Source: Isochrysis galbana
Lineage: Eukaryota > Haptophyta > Isochrysidales > Isochrysidaceae
Reading direction: 5' to 3'
Length of the DNA: 64,000 bases
NCBI GenBank assembly: GCA_018136815.1
Contig: CM030935.1
Span: 1,732,204 to 1,796,203, forward strand
Part shown: piece after piece, positions 54,335 to 64,000 of the stretch
Layout of the letters: each line of letters opens with the position of its first letter
How positions within the stretch are numbered: position 1 is the stretch's first letter
Notes under the pieces: model-generated
Told to the model about the DNA's origin: nothing
The model's database searches: none
The model's input: only the letters and a program-made list of their open reading frames with translations
Translations under genes and position numbers: made by a program

Positions 54335-56760
54335 TCACGAATCATCTTCCTCTTGCTGATTCCAGCCTTTCAGCGCGCTCATACTTTCTGCGCGCCGTTG
54401 GGCTGCCTTTCGCTCCTCCTCTAGCTTGGCTGAAATCGAATACTCCACAAGCTTCCCCTTGGACAGCTTGCAATCAAGCAGAAGCCGATCAGCGCTGAGC
54501 ACACCGCCGTGATCTTCAATCCAGTCAGCGCATTCGCTCGCATCGTCGAAGGCAAGGCGGGAGGCAACGACACTCACGGGGATGCTGGGCATATAGCTCT
54601 TACAGAAAACGCGAAGTGCGGAAAACCGCTCGCGTCCGATGAAGGTGTCCATCACGTAAGCTGAATGCCCTGGGGCCTGACCGTACAAGCGGAAAAAAGC
54701 GACAAAGTTGCCGAGCGAGGCAGCAGCTCGGACCTTCAGCGCATGTAAGATGAAGTCGTTCTGCGAGAACATGACGGCATGCAGGAACGGGGTAAGACAC
54801 ATTGGCGGGGCAGAACGCACTGCCGATGCTGCAGTATTGAGTATGAGCGCACCTGCCTATCCTCGTCATTCATCCCGCGCATGATATCGGCAACATTATT
54901 CTGTGCCTGCTGGCCGATGTTGTAGAGGAGGTTGTATGCGAGGAATTCTCGTTGCCCCTCGGGTGTGCCCAAGCCCTCCTCATATAGCTGAGCCAGCTGT
55001 GCTTGGCACTGCTTGAGCTCTGCTTGATCATTATACTCGAGGCAAATGCGCGCGTGCATTTCGTATACCTCAACGGTAAACTCGTTGCGAATGCGCTGGA
55101 CCGTCAGATCCTGACGCGCGCTCTTCATCTGTTCCCACAGATATATGTATTGTTCCTGTCCATGCTGGTCACCAAACTCAATTATGCGCTCGCGTATGCG
55201 CTGGATGGCCTGCCGGAGCACAGGCTCTGGGCGCACGGTGCGCGGGTCGGGCGCAGAGGTAAGTCGCAGGTACTTCTTTTCGACTGTGGTCGAAGTTCCT
55301 TGGACGGTGAAGTCGAGCTCGATATCTCCTCCTGCGCCCCCCAAGTCGGCGCCGTACGCTCCACCTGATGAGGCTGATGGGGGGCCGCCCGGCTGCAGCT
55401 GGTTCCATCGATCCGCCCTTTCCTCGAGGGAGAGGCCCGAGCTCTCGAAGCGAGACGCGCGGCGCGCGCGCCTGTCAAGCTCCGCATTCGTTACAACGTA
55501 CTCCTCCTGGCCCCCGATACCACTCTCGCGCGGCGGCGCGCTGTCCCATCCCTTCCCGGCCTTATGGCGCTTTGCGCTCTTCTTGCCCCCTGAGTACACC
55601 TCTTTGGACCCAAAGGCGTCCGCGTGGCTGCGTGCCCCGCGCATGCGCGCATTCCGTGGCGATCGCTCCGCCACGTCCTCGGCGCACCCTGGATACCAGA
55701 TCTCCTTGTGGCTGTCTTTCTTCCGCGATGCGAGAGGCTCGCGGTCCCAGTTGTGCGCCCAGACATCAACCTGCGCAATGCGCTTCTTCATGTTGTCGCT
55801 GACGGCGGCCCGCTCGGCGTCGGTGGTGCACTGAGAGAACGAGCGCTCAATCCAGTCACGCATTGTCGGGGGCCATCCGTTGGCGGTCGAGCGCGCAGGG
55901 GAAGAGGCTGCGGGCGAGGGGAGCGACGATGTNNNNNNNNNNNNNNNNNNNNNNNNNNNNNNNNNNNNNNNNNNNNNNNNNNNNNNNNNNNNNNNNNNNN
56001 NNNNNNNNNNNNNNNNNNNNNNNNNNNNNNNNTGAGCGGGGTGCGGGGGCAGATGAGGCAAGCGCCGCCGTGTTTATGGGCGCCGGCCTCATGTTGAGCC
56101 TGAAGTTGATACCGTCGTTCGAGCCGTTAAAGACACCGGGCACTGGTTGGGGCGAAGCTACGCCCATGCTACCGCTACTACTGATGGAGCTACTCTCTAG
56201 ACCAGGACGCGTGGCCATGATCTGCGCGGCCGCCTTCTCGGCAGCCGCCTTTATACGCGCCTGAATCGTCTCGGGATCGGGAAGGTTTCCGATGCCGTTT
56301 TGTGCAGGCTGTGTTGGAGCGGGCGAAGGTGCGGCAGAGATGTTAAGGCCCACAGATGAGGCCGGTGTGGAGCTGCAGTGCGACTGCGAATTATTCGGCT
56401 GGCAAATCGGCGAATTCGCCAGCTGCTGAGCCTGTCGCTTATGTGGCAGCAGCAGCTGCTGCTTGTTTTGGTGGTTGTGCTGCTGCCACTGTCGCGCAGG
56501 CGGCTGGTGCGAGGCTTGGTATTGCTGCTGCTGGTTGTGGTGTTGCGCCGGCCGATACTGGTGTACCAAGTGCGTCTCCTGATACTGGCCCCCCTGCCCC
56601 GTCGATCCCCCCACCACGTGGCCCGACTGCTGCGCATACCCGGCGCTATACCCTGCCTGCGCCCCGTACGTCTGGTAATATGCGGCATAGTTGTTGTATC
56701 CGGGGGTGTAGCTGTGGGCCGGCGGCTGGGGCGCTGGCGTGTAGTGCGAGGCGGCAGCCC

Positions 56761-56852
<92 letters not shown>

Positions 56853-56995
56853 ATGTAGTAGGCGAGAGTCACTTGTGCCTGCGGGTCGAGCGCCACTCCC
56901 GCCTGCTGCTGTTGGAGGTAGTACTCTCCCCACGCCTGCCATCGCTGCTGTAGCTGCTCGGCGCTCTCACCTGCGGACGCGGCACCGTGCATCAT
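54335..56995 (-). CDS. SAC3/GANP-domain protein, LENG8/THP3-like (assembly gap inside)
   Basis: The model is complement(join(54335..54760, 54853..56995)); the 92-nt intron joins DRQ to NDFILHALKVRAA. The start is the first of two adjacent ATG codons (MMHGAASAG). The N-terminal half is Gln/Tyr/Pro-rich with about 30 consecutive CAG-type Gln codons (56762-56851). Towards the C-terminus is the SAC3/GANP region: YIYLWEQMKSARQDLTVQRI, VYEMHARICLEYNDQAELKQ, LHALKVRAA...GNFVAFFRLY. This matches LENG8/yeast Thp3, which work with the COP9-like factor Csn12 in mRNA splicing or elongation. The frames on either side of the 100-N gap differ by one, so the true gap length is unknown or hides an intron. Confidence 0.85.
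55933..56032. other. Assembly gap (100 N)
   Basis: Exactly 100 N, the usual placeholder for a gap of unknown size. It lies in the coding region of the SAC3-like gene. Confidence 0.99.
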
Positions 56996-57461
56996 GACTG
57001 GGCACGCCCCGTTGCCTCGTCCGCTCGCCAGATCACCCTGCACACAGCAAAGAGAGAGCAAACACCCCCTCCCACACCCCCACCCCTGTCCCCACGAGTG
57101 TCCACCCGCGCGGCCGGGCGCGCGCGCGAGGGGGAGAGGCGAGCGCCCCGGGGGAAGGGGAGGGGGGATTGGGGGAAGGCGGGGGGGGGGGGGGGGGGGG
57201 GGGGGGGGCGGGGGAGAGAGGGGAGAGAGAGGGGAGAGGCGCGAGAGGTGGTGCTAGTTAAAACTCCTTACTGCCGGCTGGAAGCACCAATTTTGGTGCT
57301 GCGGTTTTACGCTTAGAAGCAGCTTGTACAGGATGAGGTGCGTGTAAGAGAAAAGTGAGATGCCGTGGGCGAAAAGTGGCGCAACGTATTTTTTCTTCTC
57401 GGGCCCCCAAGAGAGCCTTCGTGCTCCCCCCCCCCCACACACACACACCTCGCGCCGAGCG

Positions 57462-57857
57462 ATGCCGCCTGCCCCAGCTGTCGTCGTCGAAGATGCGGAA
57501 GATGTACCAGTACCAGTGGAGCTGGATGACGTGGAGCGCCTCGACCTCCCGTCGGACGACGAGCGAGACTGCGCGCTACTCTCAGAGGAGGAGGAGGAGG
57601 ATGAGGACTGCGCTTCCAAGGACGACGCGTCGCCTGAGGGCGCCAGCGGCGGCAATGGAGGGGACAAGACAGACGTGGGCATGGAGGTGGACGAGGAGGA
57701 AGGCGTCGAGGACGAAGAAAGAAGGCGAGGAATCTCAACATCAACACGCAGGATGGGGGGGCGCCGATGAAGGGGACCTACAGACCCTGATCGACGAGAC
57801 GGTGATGCAAATGGGGGATGGGGGACCTCCAGGAGATGGACGTGACGAAGCTCAAGA
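57462..57857 (+). CDS. Small acidic protein, 3' structure unresolved
   Basis: From the ATG at 57462 the first frame reads MPPAPAVVVEDAEDVPVPVE and continues very acidic (SEEEEEDED, MEVDEEEGVEDEE) to a stop at 57768-57770. Two other frames carry convincing protein phrases just beyond: LQTLIDETVMQMG, and LQEMDVTKLKK followed by a stop at 57857-57859. Frame changes fall at G-runs (about 57753 and 57811), so homopolymer errors or unrecognised splicing are likely. No family is assigned; it may be nuclear given its composition. It is divergent from the SAC3-like gene with about 470 bp between starts. Confidence 0.4.
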
Positions 57858-57859
57858 AG

Positions 57860-58640
57860 TAGCCCGGTCACTCACTCATTTTAACCACTATTTCCCACCT
57901 CCCCTGGGTGTCCAAGGATTCCTTAGGGTCCCCCCCTACCTGCCCCGCCAACTCCCTCCCCACTCCGAACGACCCCCTCCCGCCCCACGAAGGGCAATGG
58001 CGTCGGTGAGGGACTCCCCTCCCTTCCCCCGCGCGTGGCGGGCTATTTTGGGAGATTGGGGCGGGCGCTCATGGGAGGGAATCAGAGTGGTGAATGTGGG
58101 GCGCATCACTATTAGAAACGCGGAGCTTCCGCGACGTCCGATCGCCCGCGATCGGCCGAAGAATGGCCTGGAGGTGGTGGCCATGCAGAGCCCAGAGCTC
58201 TCGCGAGCAGGGTGGGGGGTGACTAGTAGGTCGCACGCTGGTTCTTGAGGGTCGCACACACTCGTACTAACCCGTCCTGGCCCCTCGCACCGAAGGAATG
58301 CCTCGATTCGATCCGGCCCGACGCCCAGGGCCACGGCCCGATTGACGTCGAGAAGCGCTCGCTTGGACGCCTGGAGGTGCAGCTCCTCATGTGGCCGTGC
58401 GGCGCGACGGGCTGGTCGCGACCGGCCCGTTCAGGGCCTGCTTGTAACCCTCAAAGCCTCCTGGCCCGGCCCCACGCGTTCGCGCCCACCGTTGATCCGA
58501 AATTTTGAGAGCTAGTGTGTGGCGTGTTCACCTCTCACCTCCGCCTTCACGGCAAAGGCGTGCGCCGTGGCCGCTAGGTACATGGATTTGGCTCCTGGGG
58601 CGGAACCATTTCATGTGATGAGATTAAGATCGCCCTAAGC
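57860..58640. other. Intergenic region, no gene recognised
   Basis: Pro/Arg-coding composition in several frames on both strands and no domain motif. Confidence 0.3.
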
Positions 58641-58649
58641 AAGCTGAGG

Positions 58650-59390
58650 GGCAAGAGAGCGCCAGCGGCAAGCGCAGTCGCGTGCGAAAGTTGGGCACTC
58701 TGGCCCATTCGGCCCCCTTGGTCTTGTTGTCGATGTTGCGCAGGGCCAACTTCGACGCGATGTGTGCGGCCGGCGGCGGCGATTGGCGTGGCTGCTAGGG
58801 CGGCATCTTTGCAAGTAATGCCTGTTGTGTCATTCTATCTTAGTGGATGGCCGAGAAGGCGCCGGCAGCGCGCCCGGTCGCGGTCGAAAGTCGGGCACTC
58901 GGCCCGTTCGGCCCGGTGACGTTGGCGTGGTCGTCGGCGCCACACACGGCCGACTATGGCGCGATGCGCGCGGGCGGGGGCGGCGATTGGTGTTGCTGCT
59001 AGGGCGGCATATTCGGATTTGGTGTCTGGCAAGCCATTCTATCCCAGTGGGAGACCAAGAAAGCGCCGGCAGCGCGCCCGGTCGCGGTCGAAAGTCGGGC
59101 ACTCGGCCCGTTCGGCCCGGTGACGTTGGCGTGGTCGTCGGCGCCACACACGGCCGACTATGGCGCGATGCGCGCGGGCGGGGGCGGCGATTGGTGTTGC
59201 TGCTAGGGCGGCATATTCGGATTTGGTGTCTGGCAAGCCATTCTATCCCAGTGGGAGACCAAGAAAGCGCCGGCAGCGCGCCCGGTCGCGGTCGAAAGTC
59301 GGGCACTCGGCCCGTTTGGCCAGGTAACGTTGGCGTAGTTATCGGCGCCACGCACCGCCGACTATGATGCAATGCGCGCGGGCGGCGGGG
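58650..59390. repeat. 204-bp tandem repeat, about 3.6 copies
   Basis: GCCGGCAGCGCGCCCGGTCG occurs at 58861, 59065 and 59269, exactly 204 bp apart. A diverged unit precedes it at about 58661, and the last copy is partial. 204 is a multiple of 3, so all copies stay open in the same frames, but no motif is recognised. Confidence 0.9.
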
Positions 59391-59759
59391 CCAAGGGGCA
59401 AGGGGAAGGGGCAAAGAGCAAATTGAGCAAAGAGAAGAAGAACAAGAAGTCGGAGTGGAAGTGCCCGTAAAATCTTACTCACCGTCAACGGGGCCCCGCG
59501 CAGAGAAGAAGCCATAGATAGTAGATATAATCTATTCGTGCAGCCCGGGGGTTAAAGTTTGTTAAAGCACAAAGCACCGAAAGTATTAGACACCCTTTAC
59601 ATACATGATACATGTTGCATGTTGCATGTTGCATGTTGGCGTGGAGATTCATACTAATACTAACGGATTTCTACAAGATACACTATACATTATCATGTAG
59701 GGCTGCCTAACGTCTAACGTTTACTTTAGGGCCCAACGTTCAGTTAGCGTTCGACTAAA

Positions 59760-60230
59760 AACTCAAACATTGTTCATGTTCACTTGTGTTCAAGGCCAAT
59801 CCTCAACGTTGTTCTTGTTCAGTGGTTCTCCTCACCTGTTCCTGTTGTTCAGGCGGAGGCTCTTCGGCGGCTCGGCGGCGTATGCACGTATATACATATA
59901 CGTTTATACGTATGCGGGTACGCGTATCGCGTATGCTACATACATATCTCCTAACCCTAACCACCCATAAGTAATTAGGGTTAGGGTTAGGGGTTGGGAG
60001 GCCCGCCGCAGGCGAAGCCGAAGCCTACGGTGTGTGCACATTGCTAGCCAGACACTCGACACCGGCAACTGTGTTCAACACTGTTCATAGTGTTCAGTCG
60101 CCGCTTCGTGTTCTTTTTGTTCTTGTTCAACTGCTCGTTGTTGTTCTTGTTCGGCTCAGAGGCTTGTTGCTAAGTGTTGTTCTTGTTCAGAATCTGAACA
60201 GTGTTCAGCGCTTAACGTTAAGCAGCTCTA
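59760..60230. repeat. GTTC/TTGTTC-rich region
   Basis: The words TTGTTC and TGTTCA occur more than a dozen times, with a telomere-like block and TATACGTATA-rich sequence in between. Confidence 0.6.
59946..59996. repeat. Inverted interstitial telomere-like repeats
   Basis: CCTAACCCTAACC is followed after about 14 bases by TTAGGGTTAGGGTTAGGGG, i.e. two telomeric strings in opposite orientation. Confidence 0.8.
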
Positions 60231-60394
60231 TTATCATGCGTATCGGGTTATCGGATTCTCAGAAGAATCGATATATAAAGGATCATACGAAAGATTCACG
60301 AAGCTAGGCAAAGCCCTACTCTTCTCTTCGCGAATTGTAATTGAATGGTTGTATTCAGGCCTTTTGGCATGAATATTTCGGCATAATGAGTACG

Positions 60395-60570
60395 AGCCTT
60401 CTTCGTTATACCGTCTTCTATGTTCGTTGTTCGTTGTGGTTGTGGTCACGCAAGGCGTGCAGATTCGGATTCTCCCTGGGCTGGGCTCAAGTCCTGGTTC
60501 GCCGATTTTCGTCTCGAAATTCGAGGATTCGAGTTTAATTTTTACCGTTACGGTAATTGTCCACGCTTTT
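60395..60570 (+). repeat. Family K repeat, copy 1
   Basis: It shares with 63690-63850 the order CA(A)G.C..GCAGATTCG.ATTC, CCAG/CTGGGCT, CAGATTTT/CCGATTTTCGTCTCG, GATTCGA.T, TTACCGTTAC. The AGATTCGAATTCCC-like word resembles a tRNA B box, so a SINE is possible. Confidence 0.5.
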
Positions 60571-60894
60571 AAGGTAAGAAATGCAGGTAATAGAACTGTG
60601 TCCCTCGCGTTCAAGAGGGTGCAACTCGAGGTTCCTTTTTTTTGTCACGCCCCTCCCGGCTTTTTAGGTATATAATTTCTACTGACCCCTAACTTCGCCC
60701 CTAACTCGGGAGTTGACCGCGCGCAGACAAACATAAACACGGGGACCCATCAAGCGGAAGACGTCTTGTGTTTCGTTTGTGCCTCCCGTTTCAATATCGC
60801 CTCCGCATCGAAGGTCAGTTGCATTTTCTCCGTCTTGTAAAAGCGAAAATACTTTGTCTTCCACGATTTTCCCCCTCTTCTGCATTAAGTTAAG

Positions 60895-60935
60895 CAGTCG
60901 CGTTCCGTCAAAAGAGGGCCATGTGACAGTTTTGT
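60895..60935 (+). repeat. Family E terminus
   Basis: TCGCGTTCCGTCAAAAGAGG, then GCCATGTGACAGTTTTG. Confidence 0.5.
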
Positions 60936-61144
60936 TTTCACTCAGAATGTTATGTTAGCACAGGCGCAAGCGCAAGGAGTGGTGGTGGAGAAGGCTGGGA
61001 GGAAGACCCTGGAAGGTGAGCGGGGAGAGCGGGCATCCCTGTGGCATGCCGCTGCAGCTCCCCACGGTGAAGCGGTAGCTTCTTCCCCCGTTGGTCTTTA
61101 TTGTTCTTACGGGCCGGGCATTTTCGCTCGTGAGCGGCCAGGGA

Positions 61145-61240
61145 AGGAGGTGGGGGGAGGGAAGTTAAGGGCGGTGTTGGTAGCGAAGGGAGATCCCGCC
61201 AATAGTAGGTGTGTAGCCCAGAATCTTCAGATTTTTTTTT
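61145..61240 (+). mobile_element. LINE (family L) 3' end just upstream of RAE1
   Basis: GGGAAGTTAAGGGCGGTGTT...AGTAGGTGTGTAGCCCAGAA, CTTCAGA and nine T match the 3' UTR ends of the longer L copies. It ends 194 bp before the RAE1 ATG. Confidence 0.75.
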
Positions 61241-61434
61241 GCCGGCTCCCTCGGTACCTCGGTACTCTATCTTTATCCCTCTCCCCCTCTCCTACTCCTA
61301 GTTTAACTCCTACTCTCCCCCTCTCCGCACCACCCCCGACGCGCCCGCGCCTCCGCCTCCCCCAAAACCTTCCCCCCCCCCTCCCCCCCAGCCCCCCATT
61401 CGCCGCCGCCGCCGCCGCCGCCTCTCCGCTAGCC

Positions 61435-62460
61435 ATGTCCTTCGGCGCGAGCGCCTCACACAACCCCAACAACGACGCTGAGATCCAGAACGCGGCGACC
61501 GACGGGATCTCGTGCCTCGACTGGGCGCCGAACGCAAACTTCCTCATCGCTGGATCGTGGGACAACCAGATCCGGTGCTGGGAGGTCCAGCCCAACGGGA
61601 CGGCTGTGCCAAAAGCGGCGACCCAGCACGATGGACCTATCCTCGCGTGCAGCTGGTCGAGCGACGGTGCGCGGGTGTACACGGGCAGCGCCGATAGGAC
61701 TGCCAAGGTCTGGGATCTTGCCACCAACCAGGCGATGCAATGCGCCGCGCATGACGCGCCCATCTGCAACTTGTTCTGGTGCGCTGAGAAGAACTTCCTC
61801 ATCACGGCATCGTGGGACAACACTATAAAGTACTGGGACGGCAAGTCGGCCACGCCTGGCGCGACACTTACTCTCTCAGATCGGCCATACGCGGTCGATG
61901 TGCGCGGCAAGCTCCTCGTCGCGGCCACAGCTGATCGCAAGATCACGATCGTCAATCTCGATCAGCCGAGCGTTGCGTTCAGTTCCATAACCTCGCCACT
62001 TAAGTACCAGTCGCGTTGCATTGCTGCATTCCCTGACCAGCGTGGCTTCTGTCTCGGCTCAATTGAAGGGCGGGTAGCGGTGCACCACATCAACAAGGGT
62101 GATGAAGGCAAGAACTTTGCCTTCAAGTGCCACCGCGAGAACAACCTCGACATCTATGCTGTCAACTGCATCGCCTTCCACCCGACCTTTGGTACCTTTG
62201 CCACCACAGGATCCGATGGCACCTTCAACTTTTGGGACAAGGACTCTCGACAACGATTAAAGGCATTTACCAAATGCAGCCTACCCATTCCTGTAGGGCA
62301 GTTCAATCGCGACGGCTCAATCTTTGCCTATGCGGTGAGCTACGACTGGTCGCGCGGCGCTGAGCACTACAACCCACGAACAAATCACTTGCTCCTGCAT
62401 CCGGTACCCGAGAGCGAGATCAAGTCACGATCAAACCCCAAGAAGCCATTTGGGCGGTGA
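61435..62460 (+). CDS. RAE1/Gle2 mRNA export factor (WD40 protein)
   Basis: Single exon, 341 aa from MSFGASASHNPNNDAEI; the frame is open further upstream but that part is LINE tail and C-rich leader. WD40 blades are visible throughout: DGISCLDWAPNANFLIAGSW, HDGPILACSWSSDGARVYTG, AHDAPICNLFWCAEKNFLIT, CIAAFPDQRGFCLGSIEGRV and the late VNCIAFHPTFGTFATTGSDG. The C-terminal EIKSRSNPKKP fits the family ending. Length and motif order match eukaryotic RAE1/Gle2, a nuclear-pore protein that binds NUP98 GLEBS motifs, acts in mRNA export and in mitotic spindle assembly. The leader on the coding strand is C/T-rich. Confidence 0.95.
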   Translation: MSFGASASHNPNNDAEIQNAATDGISCLDWAPNANFLIAGSWDNQIRCWEVQPNGTAVPKAATQHDGPILACSWSSDGARVYTGSADRTAKVWDLATNQAMQCAAHDAPICNLFWCAEKNFLITASWDNTIKYWDGKSATPGATLTLSDRPYAVDVRGKLLVAATADRKITIVNLDQPSVAFSSITSPLKYQSRCIAAFPDQRGFCLGSIEGRVAVHHINKGDEGKNFAFKCHRENNLDIYAVNCIAFHPTFGTFATTGSDGTFNFWDKDSRQRLKAFTKCSLPIPVGQFNRDGSIFAYAVSYDWSRGAEHYNPRTNHLLLHPVPESEIKSRSNPKKPFGR

Positions 62461-62872
62461 ATGCTGAAGCCACGCTGGGATGGAGTCATAGCCGGAGAGA
62501 GGACCGCGCGTTAGATATTATCATGCCAGGGATTGGCACGTGGGGCTGAATCGACATCGTAGGATTGATGGTGTGAAGTAGCCCGCTATCTTCCCCCGCA
62601 GGAGACGATTGTGGTGGTGACGGGTGTTTCTGTTCGCGTGTGCACGTGCGATTCGTGGTGCTTGCATTCGTTGCGCGCCATTTGCTTCCGAGTACTAACG
62701 TAAATTTGTGTTGAGTCACCTCATCATCCATCGATTTCATTGGTACCTGGGGCCCCACTCCCCATCACAGATCGTGTGTGCCTGCAAAGTCGGATCGAGA
62801 ACGATCTTGGTGTCAAAACGTTGTCGAGTGGCTGCCTGGCCGAGGTCGTGGAGCTTGCCGCGCCGCTATCAA

Positions 62873-62915
62873 TAGGGCGGTCAAATAGATTTTTTCAATT
62901 AGGGATGAAAATGAC
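62873..62915 (+). repeat. Family F terminus, copy 7
   Basis: AGGGCGGTCAAATAGATTTT, then TTCAATTAGGG; only the end is recognisable. 62461-62872 is RAE1 3' flank without a gene. Confidence 0.5.
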
Positions 62916-63118
62916 CATCTCAGAGTTGAGGAAATTTGAGGATTTTTCTCAGTAAAAAATAATATAACTGAACATAAGTATAAGCATGAGCATTGGCTAA
63001 TGGCATTAGTACCACGTACCACTACTCCCACTAGCACTAGCACTAGCCCGGCACTAACACGACAAACAACCCCCAGCGCACCTGCCCGTACGCCCGTACG
63101 CCTTGACGTATATAATGT

Positions 63119-63262
63119 AGTAATGTTATATCCTAGCCAACCCCACTAGCTAATTGGACACAACTTTTCCGTCCCGGACTCCTGCCATGCCTGACGAGCC
63201 AGGTGTCCGAGTGATACTGGGGGGAGCGGGGGCACTTCCCCCTCCCCTCGAGATATTTGTCC
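63119..63262 (+). repeat. Family G repeat, copy 4
   Basis: AATGTTATATCCTAGCCAAC through GGACAC...GTGTCC to CTCGAGATATTTGTCCTCCC, nearly identical to the G block of the element at 37563. Confidence 0.75.
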
Positions 63263-63267
63263 TCCCA

Positions 63268-63462
63268 AACTAAGTTTTTACTTAGTTCGCCCATGGGGGG
63301 GCACGAGCCCCCCCCCCTCTCTCCACTCCTCCCCTGCCATGGGGGAGGAACCACCCATGCTCCTGGCATGCCTGTGGTGTGCCTGATGGCATGCCAGGAG
63401 CAGATTGCCATGCTGACCCACTTCCTTCCCCACAGGCTCGCCTGCCTGTCGGAGCGGAGCCC
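63268..63462 (-). mobile_element. Family A element, 3' part
   Basis: On the minus strand it contains the CTCCTGGCATGCC/GGCATGCCAGGAG stem (here 13 bp perfect), TCCTCCCC/GGGGAGGA, the G/C-run stem and AACTAAG-TAAAAA-CTTAGTT at the end. It faces the adjacent G copy in opposite orientation. Confidence 0.75.
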
Positions 63463-63689
63463 TGAAAAGTCGGGTGGTTGGATCTCTCCGGTGAGTGAGG
63501 GGGGCGCGTCGATCTTTTTTCGGGAATGACCTCGACCTGCGGGCTGGTGTTGGATATGCCATGTGGGGCATAAATTTGCCCCCCTTTTCTCTTTTCTGGG
63601 CATGATCAACCCCCAAAATGTCCCCACATTGTCTACTCATTATAGGCACGAGTATTCGTGTGAGGTACGCCCATACTCATAGTTGAACA

Positions 63690-63850
63690 GTCACCCTTGT
63701 TGCTACTGACACACAAGACACACAGATTCGAATTCCCTTTTGTGTGCCAAGCCCAGGTTTGCAGATTTTGGTCTCGTAATTTGATGCGATTCGAATATTT
63801 GTTTTTGCTGTTACCGTGTTACCGTTACTATAATTAATTGTTGGCTCGTT
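63690..63850 (+). repeat. Family K repeat, copy 2
   Basis: Matches 60395-60570 with about two-thirds of positions by eye, including the CAGATTCGAATTCCC word and TTACCGTTAC near the end. 63851-64000 shows nothing recognisable. Confidence 0.5.
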
Positions 63851-64000
63851 ATTTAAGGAAATAAACAAACACGACTTCGACTTCACGCTCTGTGGTCGCT
63901 CGGCGAGACTCTCTCTCTCTCTTTTCGGCCGACGGAAGGAAGTTTGATCCGAAATATTCTCCGGTCCCAAGATATTCCGTGGGTGGCATCTGCGTGCCTC

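Noticed and set aside
58825-59367. 180-194 aa frames over the 204-bp repeats
   Set aside because: The period is a multiple of 3, so long frames persist automatically on both strands; no domain or start context supports them.
60395-60570. tRNA gene
   Set aside because: Only a B-box-like word is present; no cloverleaf with acceptor and anticodon stems can be drawn.
60952-61434. 160-residue N-terminal extension of RAE1
   Set aside because: It translates a LINE tail and a C-rich leader; RAE1 homologues begin at the MSFG-type start at 61435.

Overview
The window looks like nuclear DNA of a GC-rich, repeat-laden unicellular alga with a red-type secondary plastid. A haptophyte or a stramenopile such as a pelagophyte fits best; the species cannot be fixed from sequence alone. 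The reasons are: (i) protein genes with short spliceosomal introns (about 75-265 nt, mostly GTGAG-type donors, one GC-AG); (ii) a TatB/Hcf106 protein that starts with a signal peptide followed by a transit-like stretch; (iii) strictly eukaryotic families (SAC3/LENG8, RAE1, METTL1, SLC38, R2R3-MYB, homeodomain, DCD); (iv) TTAGGG-type interstitial telomeric repeats; (v) very long homopolymer-G/C and CT tracts. A 100-N assembly gap lies at 55,933-56,032.

Layout. 1-867: N-terminal part of an acidic protein (minus strand, runs off the edge). 2.9-4.1 kb: four-exon gene of an algal conserved-unknown family. 6.4-8.3 kb: CAF16-like ABC ATPase. 9.4-12.7 kb: a PIF/Harbinger transposase remnant, then a larger decayed Harbinger element with a Myb-like gene and a truncated transposase. 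13.3-15.6 kb: homeodomain-PAS protein. 17.9-20.3 kb: Cys-rich/alpha-beta hydrolase protein, five exons. 21.9-23.3 kb: R2R3-MYB. 27.0-28.7 kb: SLC38A9-like amino acid transporter. 31.4-32.3 kb: plastid TatB. 33.4-36.4 kb: PDZ-PDZ-pseudokinase-PDZ-PDZ protein. 39.3-41.4 kb: tandem-DCD protein, five exons. 45.3-46.2 kb: tRNA m7G methyltransferase. 48.1-48.6 kb: small putative organellar protein. 54.3-57.0 kb: SAC3/LENG8-like protein. 57.5 kb: acidic protein. 61.4-62.5 kb: RAE1/Gle2. The genes are unrelated housekeeping and regulatory genes, not an operon or a cluster. Two of them (SAC3/LENG8-like and RAE1) act in mRNA processing or export.

The intergenic half is built from a few interacting repeat families, labelled here A-L. 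Family A is the most striking: about 11 dispersed copies of a chain of stem-loops, most ending in the hairpin AACTAAG-N6-CTTAGTT. Two copies have 15-16 bp target-site duplications, and one splits another repeat (family H) whose unsplit paralogue is also in the window. A therefore looks like a non-coding, tail-less retroposon. Family L is a non-LTR retrotransposon with a zinc-knuckle RT C-terminus that ends in a small hairpin plus oligo-T. One L copy is fused to the 5' part of an A element, and one L tail sits just upstream of RAE1. Families C, D, E, F, G, H, J and K are shorter repeats described below. No tRNA, rRNA or CRISPR was found.
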